Shown: one piece after another, positions 46,801 to 57,530 of the stretch
Numbering within the stretch: the first letter of the stretch is position 1
Layout of the letters: each line of letters starts with the position of its first letter
Assembly (NCBI RefSeq): GCF_022581195.2
Contig: NC_061459.1
Span: 6,014,001 to 6,078,000 of the forward strand
Length of the DNA stretch: 64,000 nt
Origin: Helicoverpa zea
Lineage: Eukaryota; Arthropoda; Insecta; Lepidoptera; Noctuidae
Direction of reading: 5' to 3'
Position numbers and translations under genes: made by a program
Notes under the pieces: model-generated
What the model was told of the DNA's origin: nothing
The model's database searches: none
What the model saw: only the letters and a program-made list of their open reading frames with translations

Positions 46801-48514
46801 TAGCAAAAAAGATCAATCCGGTACAGAGTGTCCACCTAAAACATCAGGGTCACAACCTGCTAATTCTATATCATCAAATAAAATTAAAACAACACTTCCG
46901 CAGGTATTGCAAATTGGAGCGGTTGCACTAAGCACGACAAAAGTGACTTCAGCAAATAATAATGGTAAGAGTGAAGTAATCGAACAACCACTAACAATAA
47001 TGTCAGATAAATCACCCCGATATCCGGTAAAGAAAAGCGATTTGAATAAGATTGTTAAACCAGATTCACAAAAAACTGATGCATGCGGTAGTGTTAAATC
47101 TGAAGACAAAGCCAGTGCTGATAAAGATTATAATAACACATCCTTTAATAATAAACAACTGCAACGTCAAAGTGTTGTAAACGATAAGGACGGTACAATG
47201 CCAAAATTAAAATCGAATATGGTAACATCTCCTCAATCTAATGAAGGAATGAGTTTAAATAAGTCAGGTGAAAAATCGATTTCTAATGAAGCAGATGAAA
47301 TAGGTGATAAAACAAAATTGCCAAAACATAGTGCCAATAATGTGCCAACAACTATTATTACGACACTACCAATAAGCGCCAATACAGCTGATAATAAAAT
47401 ACCTGCTTCCTTAACTACTAGTTCGACTGCTAGCAAAAAACTTACCCAAACGACTTCCTCCGTTCCTGTTTCTAAAATACACAACGTCGACCTAAGAAAA
47501 TCTTTAACCGACGATTTATATTGCGCTGTAACTTGTAGTAAAACATCTGTTGCTACGACTGCAAATTCAACTACCAGCAAAACCGTTGCTCCTACAAAAA
47601 CTACATCTGTGAATAACCCACCTGCAATCGGCATACAGGTAACGACAACACAAACTAATACTGCAACCGCTACTATCAAGACCACTTCTGTTACTGTACC
47701 TAAAACTGTTAAAGAATCATCTACGTCCATAAATGCACCCAATGCTGCCAAAACATCTGTTCTAATGAGTACAACTGTAACATCTGCACCATCTACAACT
47801 ATTGCTGCTGGAAACAAAATATCTGCTCCGATATCAACGGTTGTGACGACAAGTAAACTTTCTGATGACGTTGTTACTGCCCCAGCCACAAAAATTCCAT
47901 CTAAAACAACGGGGGCAATTGCCGATAAAATATCTACACCTTCAGTGGCGATGAATTCATCTGATAACCCTTTAACATCATCTAGCAGTTCGAAAATATG
48001 CACGCCGATTACGAAGGTTGGTACAGTAACGCCTACTACAGTCTCCAAGCCACTGAATACAGAAAATAAATCTGGTAGTGCTTCAAGTTCTGTGCACGTC
48101 AAAACTACAAATGACGGCTCAAGAGAAAAACCTCAAGGAACTGGTACTTTAATTACAAAACCTACGAGTTCTGCAATAAGTACGAAGTCGGCAAAAGTTT
48201 CAACCATGGTCACGCCGACGACTAATTCTCAGAGGACGATGATGACTAAGCCACAAACTACAGCGAAAACGACAGCTACTAAAACAACATCACAATCATC
48301 TGAAATCACACCAATGAGTTCATCAAGCAAAGAAAAATCCTCTGTGGCCAAAAATAGCACAACTTCAATCAGTTCTACAACGAGTGGAAAGTCTGCAGCT
48401 CCAAATTCTACGTTAGTTTCGTCAGGTTCATCATCGAAGTCTACTGACACTAGTAAGCGAAATGACTCAAAATCCAAAGAATTAAGTAATGGTAACAAAA
48501 GTTTAAAAGCTTAA
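40890..48514 (+). CDS. Na+/Cl- dependent SLC6 transporter, glycine-transporter-like, alternative C-termini
   Basis: Plasma-membrane symporter of the SLC6 family, closest by motif to glycine transporters. Common exons: 40890-40973, 41829-41988, 42296-42583, 42792-42945, 43289-43421, 43771-43905, 44254-44357, 44440-44677, 44767-44895, 44982-45191, 45274-45447 (603 codons, all GT-AG and in phase). TM1 has GYSVGLGNVWRFPYLCYNNG; TM2 has LMFMELSFGQY. The large extracellular loop has Cys pairs and N-glycosylation sites (NGT, NQT). TM6 has SPAWGGLITLSSYNKFSNNC. After TM12 the exons offer two endings in phase 0: exon 45567-45701 (44 residues, KARALSRPTEEWGPS as in glycine transporters, 647 in total) or exon 45881-48514 (877 residues, 1,480 in total). 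Substrate is inferred, not shown. Confidence 0.9.
45567..45737 (+). other. SLC6 alternative exon 12a, with internal TGA
   Basis: Begins after AACAG in phase 0 and encodes 44 residues to TGA at 45699-45701. A good donor (GGAAG then GTAAAT) lies at 45738. The exon 45567-45737 is 171 nt, exactly 57 codons, so splicing onward to 45881 keeps frame. The sole interruption is that TGA, followed by C. It can serve as a terminal exon, or, with stop-codon readthrough, as an internal one. Confidence 0.6.
45881..48514 (+). other. SLC6 alternative terminal exon 12b: 877-residue Ser/Thr-rich cytoplasmic tail
   Basis: An uninterrupted frame of 2,634 nt starting directly after TTTTTTCCAG. It begins TSQDGGDSSSITSGIENEIK, then a basic patch KTKRNSIKRKVQNF, then a long low-complexity region dominated by Ser, Thr, Lys, Asn and Ala with no predicted membrane segment. 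The second half has many TT, SS and TTS runs. It ends SNGNKSLKA. It joins in frame to exon 11 (GAG then ACG). It could also be the body of a separate gene starting at an internal ATG such as 46037, but no promoter evidence supports that. Confidence 0.7.
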
Positions 48515-50559
48515 CAATTGTTACAGTTTGAGTTTCTAGGAGATAAACAAGCCGCTCAATCCATAGTTGTAATGATAATAATATTAATTTATATAAATAA
48601 CTATTCCAAGTTTCATCACAAGGTAAAATGTACAATCTAGCCATCAAGATGCTTGAATCCTAGGTTGCACGGTCACATTTTCTTATGAGATAGACAATTC
48701 CTTACTCCTCGCTCAGCGTAGTGGAATAGTAGGTATGTTATAAATAGCTGTAAATACCTATAATAGAAACTTGTGAACTGAATGGTCAATATGTCTAATC
48801 TTCTGTATGTATGACGTAATAATAATTATTATGTTAGGCAGTTAGTTAAAAATGCGTGTTGGAGTAGATTATGTTAGTGAAGTTTGACCTATGTAACACA
48901 CTAATTGATTGCTCATAGAATAATAAAATGAAAGGAATTGACAAAATACTAAGTACATTGAAAAATGGTAATTTTATTAAATTGATGATAATTTAATCCT
49001 GAATGTGTTAACTACATATAAATTATTCCAAGTGCCATTTAAAAACTCGTGCGACTAACATGCATAGCAATATTACCTACTAGTGATCAAATCATGGAAT
49101 GTACTTTGAATGACATGCGTATGGTAGGCTAGTGGTGCTAAGAAATACATATTTTTCATAGACAATATTATTATTATTATATTTTCGATACCATTTAGAG
49201 ATGATTACCTAGTTTCATCTCACAGTGTCAATTTATATCAATATTAAATTGATGTGTATCATTGATATCCAGAAATCAAGTTATAAACATATTCTGTATC
49301 TATATATAGGTGTTCTGTAAATTTATTTATCAAAATGTCGAGAGAAAATTATAAAAACGCAGGGTAGAATCGGATAATACAAGAATTATTTAATGTTAAC
49401 ATTTCATCGATGTGAACATTGCGATATTTGATAGTATTTTTTAAGACAAAGCAATGTCGGGACGGATTTAAGTACCTATATTATTCTTTACAATGAAATG
49501 ATTAATTATCCGAAATTGTATAATGTGATTATACTTATTTCATTTCGTCATGTTTACTTTACATAAGATGTGACAAAGTTTTTGGTGCCGATAATTTTCA
49601 AGAATAAGACGTATTGGGCCCAGATTAATAAGCCTCAAGGCTCCAATTCTTTATGAATTACTACTACGAGTATTAATATTTAATAATATTTTTCTTAAAC
49701 ATGGAGCCAAGTCCATTTGCTCAGTAAAAGGTGTCATAGAGACTTAAGGGCATTATGACTGTTCAACTAAGTATGATATCTGCCTTTATGTCTTCACGAA
49801 GCAGTGTAAATTAATGAATTTGTGTATGAAAAAGGTACCCTATACCTACAACTATGGTATGCTTTACCGTTCAAAAGTAAAAGGCATTGAAAATGTAAGT
49901 TTAATATCTGGAGAGATTGATGTTTGTCTGCCTTAAAATGCTTACCTATTACAATATTTTGTGACCGAAATGTTAATGTAATGGTGACAAACGAATGGCT
50001 ATATACAAATGTTCACTTTTGATTGTACCTATGACTTGTTTTGTTTTCACCGTAATATCTTTTTAAACACATAGCCGTACAGTAGTATATATAACATCAT
50101 AATCTAGCACAATACCTTATTTATTGTAAAGTAGGGAGTCTAATCTACAATGGATTCCGTCTGATTTAATTATAAGCACAATTTTTGTTCTTGTTATGCC
50201 AATATTATAGCATATCTACCTAAGACGCCTATAGGATTTTATGACGGTCATAATCAGGGATTTTTGTTCGAACCAATACACTAAAGTAGGATAAGCTTAG
50301 TAAAGCTGAACGTCTATGTTAGTAAATTCAGGTTCAGTCGACGAATCTGGCTTGTGCCAAATTTTATCAGTCAGGATTACGTCTACGTTGTCTCTCCGGT
50401 GTGTTGCTAGATTTCCCGGATAATTTTCGTACTTTATCACATCCAAATCAAAGTACTTATACATATTACAAATTCTTTTTGACTTCCATCAAAAGCCAAA
50501 ATTATCTTATATAAGAAATTCTCATTTTTGACATCGCTGCAAAAATCGATGGCTACCCA

Positions 50560-51467
50560 CAGGCCCGCCGTAAGCGGGCGTGCATGGCGTGCACCGCACG
50601 CGGGCGGCACGTCCTAGGGGGCGGCAAATCGAAATATCTTTTTACCAATTATTTCATTTCAATATTTCCGAAAACAGCAATAGCGCAAACTATTTAAGAT
50701 CAATAATGCTCCAGCAGAGACTAAGTAATTTAGCTATAGTTTCAATCACGGACGTCAGTAGCGGCGTAAGGGGGAGGCGGGGGCGGTCCGCCCCGGGTAC
50801 CACGTCTAGGGGGCGCCATCTCGGTCGGCACATATCTGCACGACCAGGATGGCACGGGCAAAAGGGACCATCCACGGAGAGTGCTTTTGTAATCTGCAAA
50901 GCCTAGGTTCACTACCAGTCGCAGTGCAGGCCCGAGACACGCATCGCCACGGGACTGAGCGAGGTGACACAGTCCGACTGTCAACCCTCTCCCCTCTGAA
51001 TTCCTTAAAGTTGGAAAAAAAGCGCTCGCTTCGCTCGCGGCTTTTCCAATTTACCTACAGTGCTTTTTTTTACCGCTTTGGGTACTTTTGTGCCCCAAAA
51101 CTCAAAAAATTTCGCGTTCGCTACGCTCGCGGCTTTTCCAATTTACCTATAGTGTTTTTCTTTAACCGCTTTGGGTACTTTTGTGTCCCAATACTCAAAA
51201 AAATTCGCGCTCGCTACGCTCGCGGCTTTTCCAATTTACCTATAGTGCTTTTCTTTAACCGCTTTGGGTACTTTTGTGTCCCAAAACTCAAAAAATTTCG
51301 CGCTCGCTGCGCTCGCGGTTTTTTCCGCTACTTTCTTTTAATTTGCTGGGGTATTTTTGTGTGCTTAACGATTTTTTCATTTTTGACAAAGCCCAGTGTA
51401 ATATGTAGTTGTAGGGCGGCATAATCAATTCTGCACGCGGGCGAACAAACTGCTAGCGGCGGGCCTG
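50560..51467. mobile_element. hAT-type nonautonomous element with 8-bp target duplication
   Basis: The ends are CAGGCCCGCCG and its complement; GCTACCCA occurs at 50552-50559 and 51468-51475. The 908-bp body includes a CAGTAGCGGCGTAAG-type internal end at 50756 and the 92-bp tandem array. Frames spanning it are repeat-derived and are not annotated as genes. Confidence 0.85.
51022..51390. repeat. Tandem array, ~92 bp period, about 3.5 units
   Basis: The motif CGCTCGCTACGCTCGCGG (variants) recurs at 51022, 51114, 51206 and about 51299. Spacers have 'ttttccaatttacctatag', 'accgctttgggtactttt' and 'ctcaaaaaatttcgcg'. It is the inverted counterpart of the degenerate subrepeats at 12376-12570. Confidence 0.85.
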
Positions 51468-53606
51468 GCTACCCATATATTAAGTATTCCTTCTACTGCC
51501 ATTATAATTACTCTATGAATTGAGCCCTTAGCACACAGTCCTAGCAACCACTAGACCATCGAGTAGGTAAGTCAGTATCTAAAGTTGAACATGAGAAAGA
51601 TTAATTAGTAGGTTCCGAACTGACGACACAAATCTATTCAGTATTTCTGCTAGGATTGTTCAGGAATACAGAGAAGAAAGAATGACAAAATTCCACATTA
51701 AAATTTGTGGTATGATTTGATGTACACCCATACCTATTACTAGGTAGGTACAATTCCTGTCACCTATGATATGATGCCAAACCATAATATTAATCAAAAA
51801 TTTATGAACTGCCATAGAAATAGTTTTCTTATTTTTACGTGCGCCTAGTAATTAGTATACAACGTTTAGTTTTTCGTTTATACATATTTCATCCTGTCTG
51901 TATGTAGGTACGAGTACAGTTAGGCCGATTTTAACACATGAAATTTTATTAAGATTTATATCATGTCATTAAATTGGTTAAATAGTTTTAACCCTTTTTC
52001 TTAATCCTGTATTGAGGCTGTTCTTGTAGTTACTTAGTGAATAGTGTTACACCACGAATACGTGAGAGTAAGAAATCTTGTGATAAGGCAACACTGTAAA
52101 CAAATTACGAATAATACGTCGATTTTAATTTTAAATTTAAAGTTATTTGAGTCCTAGTATATCCCATAATTAAATATCTTGTAATAGATCGTTTCTTCGA
52201 AGGTATACAAATAGCTTCATTAACTCAACGTTTACATATCTCTTTTCCCCTTAATAATTGTCAAGCATACTAAGGTTATTTTTTTTAGGAAATCTGTGTG
52301 TAATATCTTTCTAAATGTTGTACTTGCCACCAATTTGCACAAAACATTATGTTGCACCAAAACTTACAAAGTTACGAGTAAATACGTTGTCATGTAGATA
52401 AGTAGAGTATTTTGTTATGTAATTAGTAATTAGAGGAGTTAGGAAAAGTTCACACCGATTAAACCTTATAAACATACGTGTAGTCATATATTTTTATTTA
52501 AATCTATTTCTCTGTATGTTATCTACTTACTTACAAAATATGCATTCGAGGTTGATATTATCTCATACCTAATATTCGAAAATAATAATTTATTAGACAA
52601 AAATAAGTAATGGTTCGTTTGTAGAAGCTTTGGAAGTATAAAGGGTTCTTTGCACTGCTAAGGAATATTTAAATTTCAATTATTAAAGAAGGATTGTGTA
52701 AGTAGGTACCTTAACTTAAACTGTAGTCTATATCAAGTTTGTAGATTACATTTGTCGTTTAGATACTTTACTCAAATTGTAGATTTATAGCATTTAAGAA
52801 AATAAGTACCTATATTTAAATTAAGTTGTTATAATTTTTTAGATAACTTTATTTTGATAACTATCATGTTTTATCCCGTAGCACCGAATTTATAAATGAA
52901 CCTACCTGAAATTTGTATGATATTGGAATAGTAGTTGACCTATTTGTTTTTAAATAGGTACCTACCCGTTTAGTTGTCCAAACATACATAGGGTTGTTGG
53001 TACAGTACTGTAGGTCGATATAATTGAGTAGAGGCGCGCGGGTGCTCGGCACTGCGGCCACGGCTGCAGCCAGGAGCGGTGACAGACGACACTTGACACT
53101 CACCGATACAGGGCAATATGGATATTGTGTATTTCCAAAATACGTATGTTTCTACGTGACAATTAAACGCCTAAATTGATTAGCATATTGTTGTTGAACT
53201 TGATGTATTTTAGAGAATTATTGATCAAATCGATGTTATATAGATGTTTATTGTAAATATTAGCTTTAATTGAAGCCAAAGAAGTATGGAATGGTCTAGA
53301 GTGTTATAGAAGGCTGTATTTTTGGGTGATATTTTAGAACGAAGGCATCATATCTTTCATACAATATATAAAAAAATAACATGATATACCTAATAACAGA
53401 TATGAGATGAGATGGACATAGAAAAGGTAATGATGTGATAAATGCAAATGGATTTTAGTTTTAGTGTTGTTGTGCTATTAATAAAATATGTTCAAATGTG
53501 GTTATTCGTTGTTTTATTGGCTGTCCCGTGGTAATTTCTCATATAATATCTATTGCGGAATCAGTAACTTATGTATAGGTACTTGGGTAAGTGGGTAAGA
53601 TATTTA

Positions 53607-53745
53607 CCGTCAGTTGTATAAAGCTCCATTAAAGTTAAAGCTTCATTAAATCTATTGCTGACTCTTTCTTTGTCAACAAGATAAAAAGCGTTAGCAATAG
53701 ATTTAATGAAGCTTTAATTTGAATGGAGCTTTGTGCAACTGACGG
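53607..53745. repeat. Short palindromic MITE (CCGTCAGTTG ends), copy 2
   Basis: A 139-bp copy of the element at 34164-34295; the arms are longer and better matched here (through 'aaatctattgc' and 'gcaatagattt'). Confidence 0.82.
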
Positions 53746-53899
53746 ATAGCCTACTTATAACAATAAAGTGACCATTAGAGGCTTACATCTTTTCTTTATA
53801 TATTTCTGTTGATATACTCGCAAATAGTTCTTGAAGTCTAAATAACGTTATTTCGAATCCCCTACTAAAGTACTGGGATAGTTAGGCGTACCGCAGGGT

Positions 53900-54619
53900 A
53901 AAGGACAATGGGCACAAATATATGGGACCTGGTATACCCCACCAATAGGAATGTCATATATACCATTGGATAGGTCTTTTTATGTAGAACAATATTTACT
54001 ATGACAGCTTTGTTGAAATGTTTGTCCGTTCTGAGATATAGATCAAAAACTGTGCAAAAGTTAGAACTAAATAATCTATTGATAACTCAAGTTTTTAAAG
54101 GAAAATCTAAGTACTACCAAGTGTAAGTCTTGTAAGTGCTACCTGCTGTGCCCGTTAGGGTCCATAATTGTTACTATTAGGTATGTAGCATTTCAACCTT
54201 TTATAACGGACAAACAATAGAACAAAGCTGTCATTGTAAATATTGTTCCAATTAAAAAGACCTATCCAACGATATATATGACTTTGCTATTGGTGCGGTT
54301 TCTCATTACGCCCAAAATCCAGTTGATACAATAAAAGGTTGAAATGCTACATAATAGTAACAATTATGGACCCTAACGGGCACAGCAGGTAGCACTTACA
54401 AGACTTACACTTGGTAGTACTTAGATTTTCCTTTAAAAACTTGAGTTATCAATAGATTACTTAGTTCTAACTTCTGCACAGTTTTTGATCTATATCTCAG
54501 AACGGACAAACATTTCAGCAAAGCTGTCATAGTAAATGTTGTTCTACATAAAAAGGCCTATCCAATGATATATATGACATTGCTATTGGTGGGGTATACC
54601 AATCTGCCCATTGTCCTTT
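53900..54619. repeat. Large foldback element with ~300-bp arms
   Basis: The arms at about 53900-54225 and 54310-54619 are inverted copies over nearly their whole length, including 'accctaacgggcacagcagg' and 'cagaacggacaaacatttca'. The outer ends are AAAGGACAATGGGCA and its complement. The middle contains a further partial inverted copy of the arm. No coding capacity. Confidence 0.85.
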
Positions 54620-54873
54620 CTTGGACCTTTCCGAAAAATAACTGGTACATTACAATATTAATTGCATTAATCATCGCATATATAAGTCCTTTACGTGGAC
54701 ACGTACCTAAATACATCAACTATAAACTACTTTCCTACTTTTCTACACCTACATGCATAGGGAAGTAATCGTTCACGTTCAATGTATCAGGTTGGCTTTA
54801 CAGAATTTTAATAAGCATTGAAACGTGTTATACACATATTTGAACGAAGAGTAGAAATGCGTATCATGGATAT

Positions 54874-57183
54874 TTGCAAAAGTTTATGGTCTACCTTCAT
54901 TTCTGTCTGGTAAATCTTACTATTTTCTCTAGGTATTATCTAGGTAGGTCCGACAGTCCTCTTAGTAACATAGATTCGTACCATCCGCCCCTGGAATTCG
55001 AACTGCTGTGTAACTTGCATGAGGAAACCTTACGTCCTAACCAGCAGCCCATATTTAAATTCTATAAAGCTGACTACAGTAAGATTATTCAAGAACTAAG
55101 TGAAATATCTTGGCAAGGCTTATTCTCACAATGTTGCGACGTCGACGCAATGGTAGATACATTTTACAAAGTTATTCATGACCTTATTGAGAAATACGTA
55201 CCTAAGACTAAACCTAAAACTTCCAAATATCCCGTTTGGTTTAGCAGGAACCTTGTACGACTTTTACATGAAAAAAATAAGTATCATACACGGTATTCGA
55301 AATTTAAAAACCCTCTAGATAAAATCTCATATATTACGCTAAAAGACAGAGCTTCCAAATTAATGAACGTTAACTATAGGCTATATATCAAGTCGATTGA
55401 ATCTTCGATCACTTATAACCCTAAGCTCTTCTGGTCATTTCTTAAGCATAAACGTAACGGAAATAGTACTTACCCTTCCTCAATTCATCACGACGACCTC
55501 AAGGGGCGTAATGGAGCAGAGAATTGCAACATATTTGCTTCATGTTTTGCATCTGCTTACAATCCTCATAACATCAACAATGTTAATGTTACGTCTAAAC
55601 ATGTAGCTGCGCAATGGCAGAATACCGATTTCCCGACCCAATTGACATTAACCACGGATACTGTTATTAAAGCGTTAAAAAGACTTGACCCTTATAAGGG
55701 GCCAGGGCCCGACGGACTGCCCTCCATTTTTGTAATAAAATGTTGTGACGCCTTGGGAAAACCTCTCTCTGTGATTTATAATGAATCGCTAAGCACAGGT
55801 TGTTTTCCGAAGGCTTGGAAAGAAGCGCGAGTAGTACCAATTTTTAAGGCTGGTGACAAGTCCGCTGCGAACAACTATAGGCCAGTGTCTATTTTGTCTA
55901 TTTTTGGAAAGGTGTTCGAAGCTTTAGTATTTCCTATACTATCGTGGCATGTAAAACAAATATTGATGCCTGAACAACACGGTTTCATGAAGGGCCGCTC
56001 GACTGGAACCAATCTTGCGTGCTTTATTTCAGATTTAGTGGACGCCGTAGATCGTGGATCACCTGTAGACGTAATCTACACTGATTTTAGCAAGGCGTTT
56101 GACAGGGTGGATCACAAATTGTTAATCAACAAGTTACAAGCGATCGGAATTGCAGGAAAGTTGTTGCAATGGTGTGAGTCGTACCTTGTTAAACGCACGG
56201 CTAAAGTTGTGGTTAATGGTTATTCGTCGAACACGTATCTCACTCCATCAGGTGTACCCCAAGGCTCCCATTTGGGCCCGTTATTTTTCAATATATTCAT
56301 AAACGACGTGGCGTCTTGTTTTGTACACTCGAAAATATACCTATACGCGGACGATCTAAAAATCATTAAACGAATAGATGGCACTCAAGATCATCATAAA
56401 CTTCAGGAAGACTTAGATCGTTTTTCCATATGGTGTTTAGATAATAATATGATACTTAATGCTGAAAAATGTAATCACGTACACTTTTCGAGGAAAAAAG
56501 GACCGTACTTTTGTAGTTACAATATCAATGGCCAAATTATATGCGAGAAAGAAGTTATCCGAGATTTGGGTGTTTATATTGACAACAAGCTTCGCTTTAA
56601 CGTTCATGTTGATAAAATTGCTACTAAAGGTTTTAAAATGTTGGGTTTTATACTTCGCAACTGCAAAAATTTCAAACGCGCCTCAACTAAAATTGCAATA
56701 TTTAACTCAATAGTCAGGTCAGGCTTGGAATATTGCAGTATAGCTTGGACTCCATTCTACGAGATACATAAACAACGTTTAGAATCAGTGCAAAAAAGAT
56801 TTCTTTGGCACTTGTCATATCACTGCAATATAGGCAGAAACAAATCTAGCTACGGTTCACGTTTGAAACACTTCAAACTTCTGAGTCTAGAAAATCGCCG
56901 TATAATCCTAGATCATCTGTTCCTGTATAAAATAATAAATACTCACATTGATTGTCCACGGTTACTGGATCAAATAAATATTAACGTGCCTTACAAAATC
57001 GCTCGAAAGTCTCGATATCGGTTGTTTAGCGCTAAGAACTTTAAGACCAATCTGGGCCATTTTTCTACTGTAAATAGAATGCAGGTACAATTTAGTCGTC
57101 TGTCAAGCTCACCCAACGTAGATATCGACATGTCTTACTCTTTACATAAATTCAAGTCTACCCTGCACGGGGCATTATCATAA
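54874..57183 (+). CDS. Non-LTR retrotransposon reverse transcriptase, 5'-truncated
   Basis: An open frame of 769 codons, of which the first few are probably host-derived because the element has lost its 5' end. Apparent domains: a linker (SKYPVWFSRNLVRLL), then the reverse transcriptase with GPGPDGLPS, NNYRPVSILSIFGKVFEALV, EQHGFMKGRST, TDFSKAFDRVDHKLL (D404), SGVPQGSHLGPLFFNIFIND and the YADD box at 491-494. A C-terminal region has GLEYCSIAW. No endonuclease domain is present. It belongs to the Jockey/CR1 group by motif style. The catalytic core is intact, but without endonuclease and 5' UTR it should not be autonomous. Confidence 0.93.
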   Translation: MQKFMVYLHFCLVNLTIFSRYYLGRSDSPLSNIDSYHPPLEFELLCNLHEETLRPNQQPIFKFYKADYSKIIQELSEISWQGLFSQCCDVDAMVDTFYKVIHDLIEKYVPKTKPKTSKYPVWFSRNLVRLLHEKNKYHTRYSKFKNPLDKISYITLKDRASKLMNVNYRLYIKSIESSITYNPKLFWSFLKHKRNGNSTYPSSIHHDDLKGRNGAENCNIFASCFASAYNPHNINNVNVTSKHVAAQWQNTDFPTQLTLTTDTVIKALKRLDPYKGPGPDGLPSIFVIKCCDALGKPLSVIYNESLSTGCFPKAWKEARVVPIFKAGDKSAANNYRPVSILSIFGKVFEALVFPILSWHVKQILMPEQHGFMKGRSTGTNLACFISDLVDAVDRGSPVDVIYTDFSKAFDRVDHKLLINKLQAIGIAGKLLQWCESYLVKRTAKVVVNGYSSNTYLTPSGVPQGSHLGPLFFNIFINDVASCFVHSKIYLYADDLKIIKRIDGTQDHHKLQEDLDRFSIWCLDNNMILNAEKCNHVHFSRKKGPYFCSYNINGQIICEKEVIRDLGVYIDNKLRFNVHVDKIATKGFKMLGFILRNCKNFKRASTKIAIFNSIVRSGLEYCSIAWTPFYEIHKQRLESVQKRFLWHLSYHCNIGRNKSSYGSRLKHFKLLSLENRRIILDHLFLYKIINTHIDCPRLLDQININVPYKIARKSRYRLFSAKNFKTNLGHFSTVNRMQVQFSRLSSSPNVDIDMSYSLHKFKSTLHGALS

Positions 57184-57530
57184 CGGTAAAATTGGTAAAT
57201 TATTGTTATTGTTTTTTTTATTATTGTTGTTTTTTTTATAAGACTTTTTTTATATAAGACTTTGAAACTTATAAAATGTTTAGGTTTTGTTTTTCCTTTT
57301 TGTGATTAATTGTTGGATGGCACAAGTCAGCACAATATTCTTAGCTAGTAACATGGCAAATGATTTTTTTATTGTTTTTTTTCTTACTCCTATGTTTAAT
57401 GCATGCCGTGGCAGCCTTTAATTAAGGCTACACTACAAAATGTAATTATTATGTAAGTGCTATAACATGTTCTTTTCTGGTGTATGCTTTGTTGGTTGTC
57501 CTTAAATAAATAAATAAATAAATAAATATT
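54893..57530 (+). mobile_element. 5'-truncated non-LTR retrotransposon
   Basis: Comprises the reverse transcriptase frame, a ~320-bp 3' UTR and a (TAAA)n tail at 57503-57528. The left boundary is approximate. No convincing target duplication was found around the tail. Confidence 0.75.

Larger units (their letters stand above)
48515..53606. other. Downstream flank of the SLC6 gene
   Basis: About 5 kb of AT-rich DNA without a gene. AATAAA-type signals near 48921 and 53478 are candidate 3' ends of a short or very long UTR. It contains the hAT element at 50560-51467. A GC-rich patch near 53031-53100 is unexplained. Otherwise nothing seen. Confidence 0.4.

Noticed and set aside
47233..48102. Long minus-strand hydrophobic frame of 289 codons
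   Set aside because: It is the antisense shadow of the Ser/Thr-rich SLC6 tail; ACN/TCN codons read backwards give Val/Gly-rich text, and there is no splice or promoter support.
50849..51424. 191-codon frame with repeated FxYFCxPxLKKFRxRYARGF units
   Set aside because: The repeat in the protein simply reflects the 92-bp DNA tandem array in a hAT element; no independent evidence of coding.
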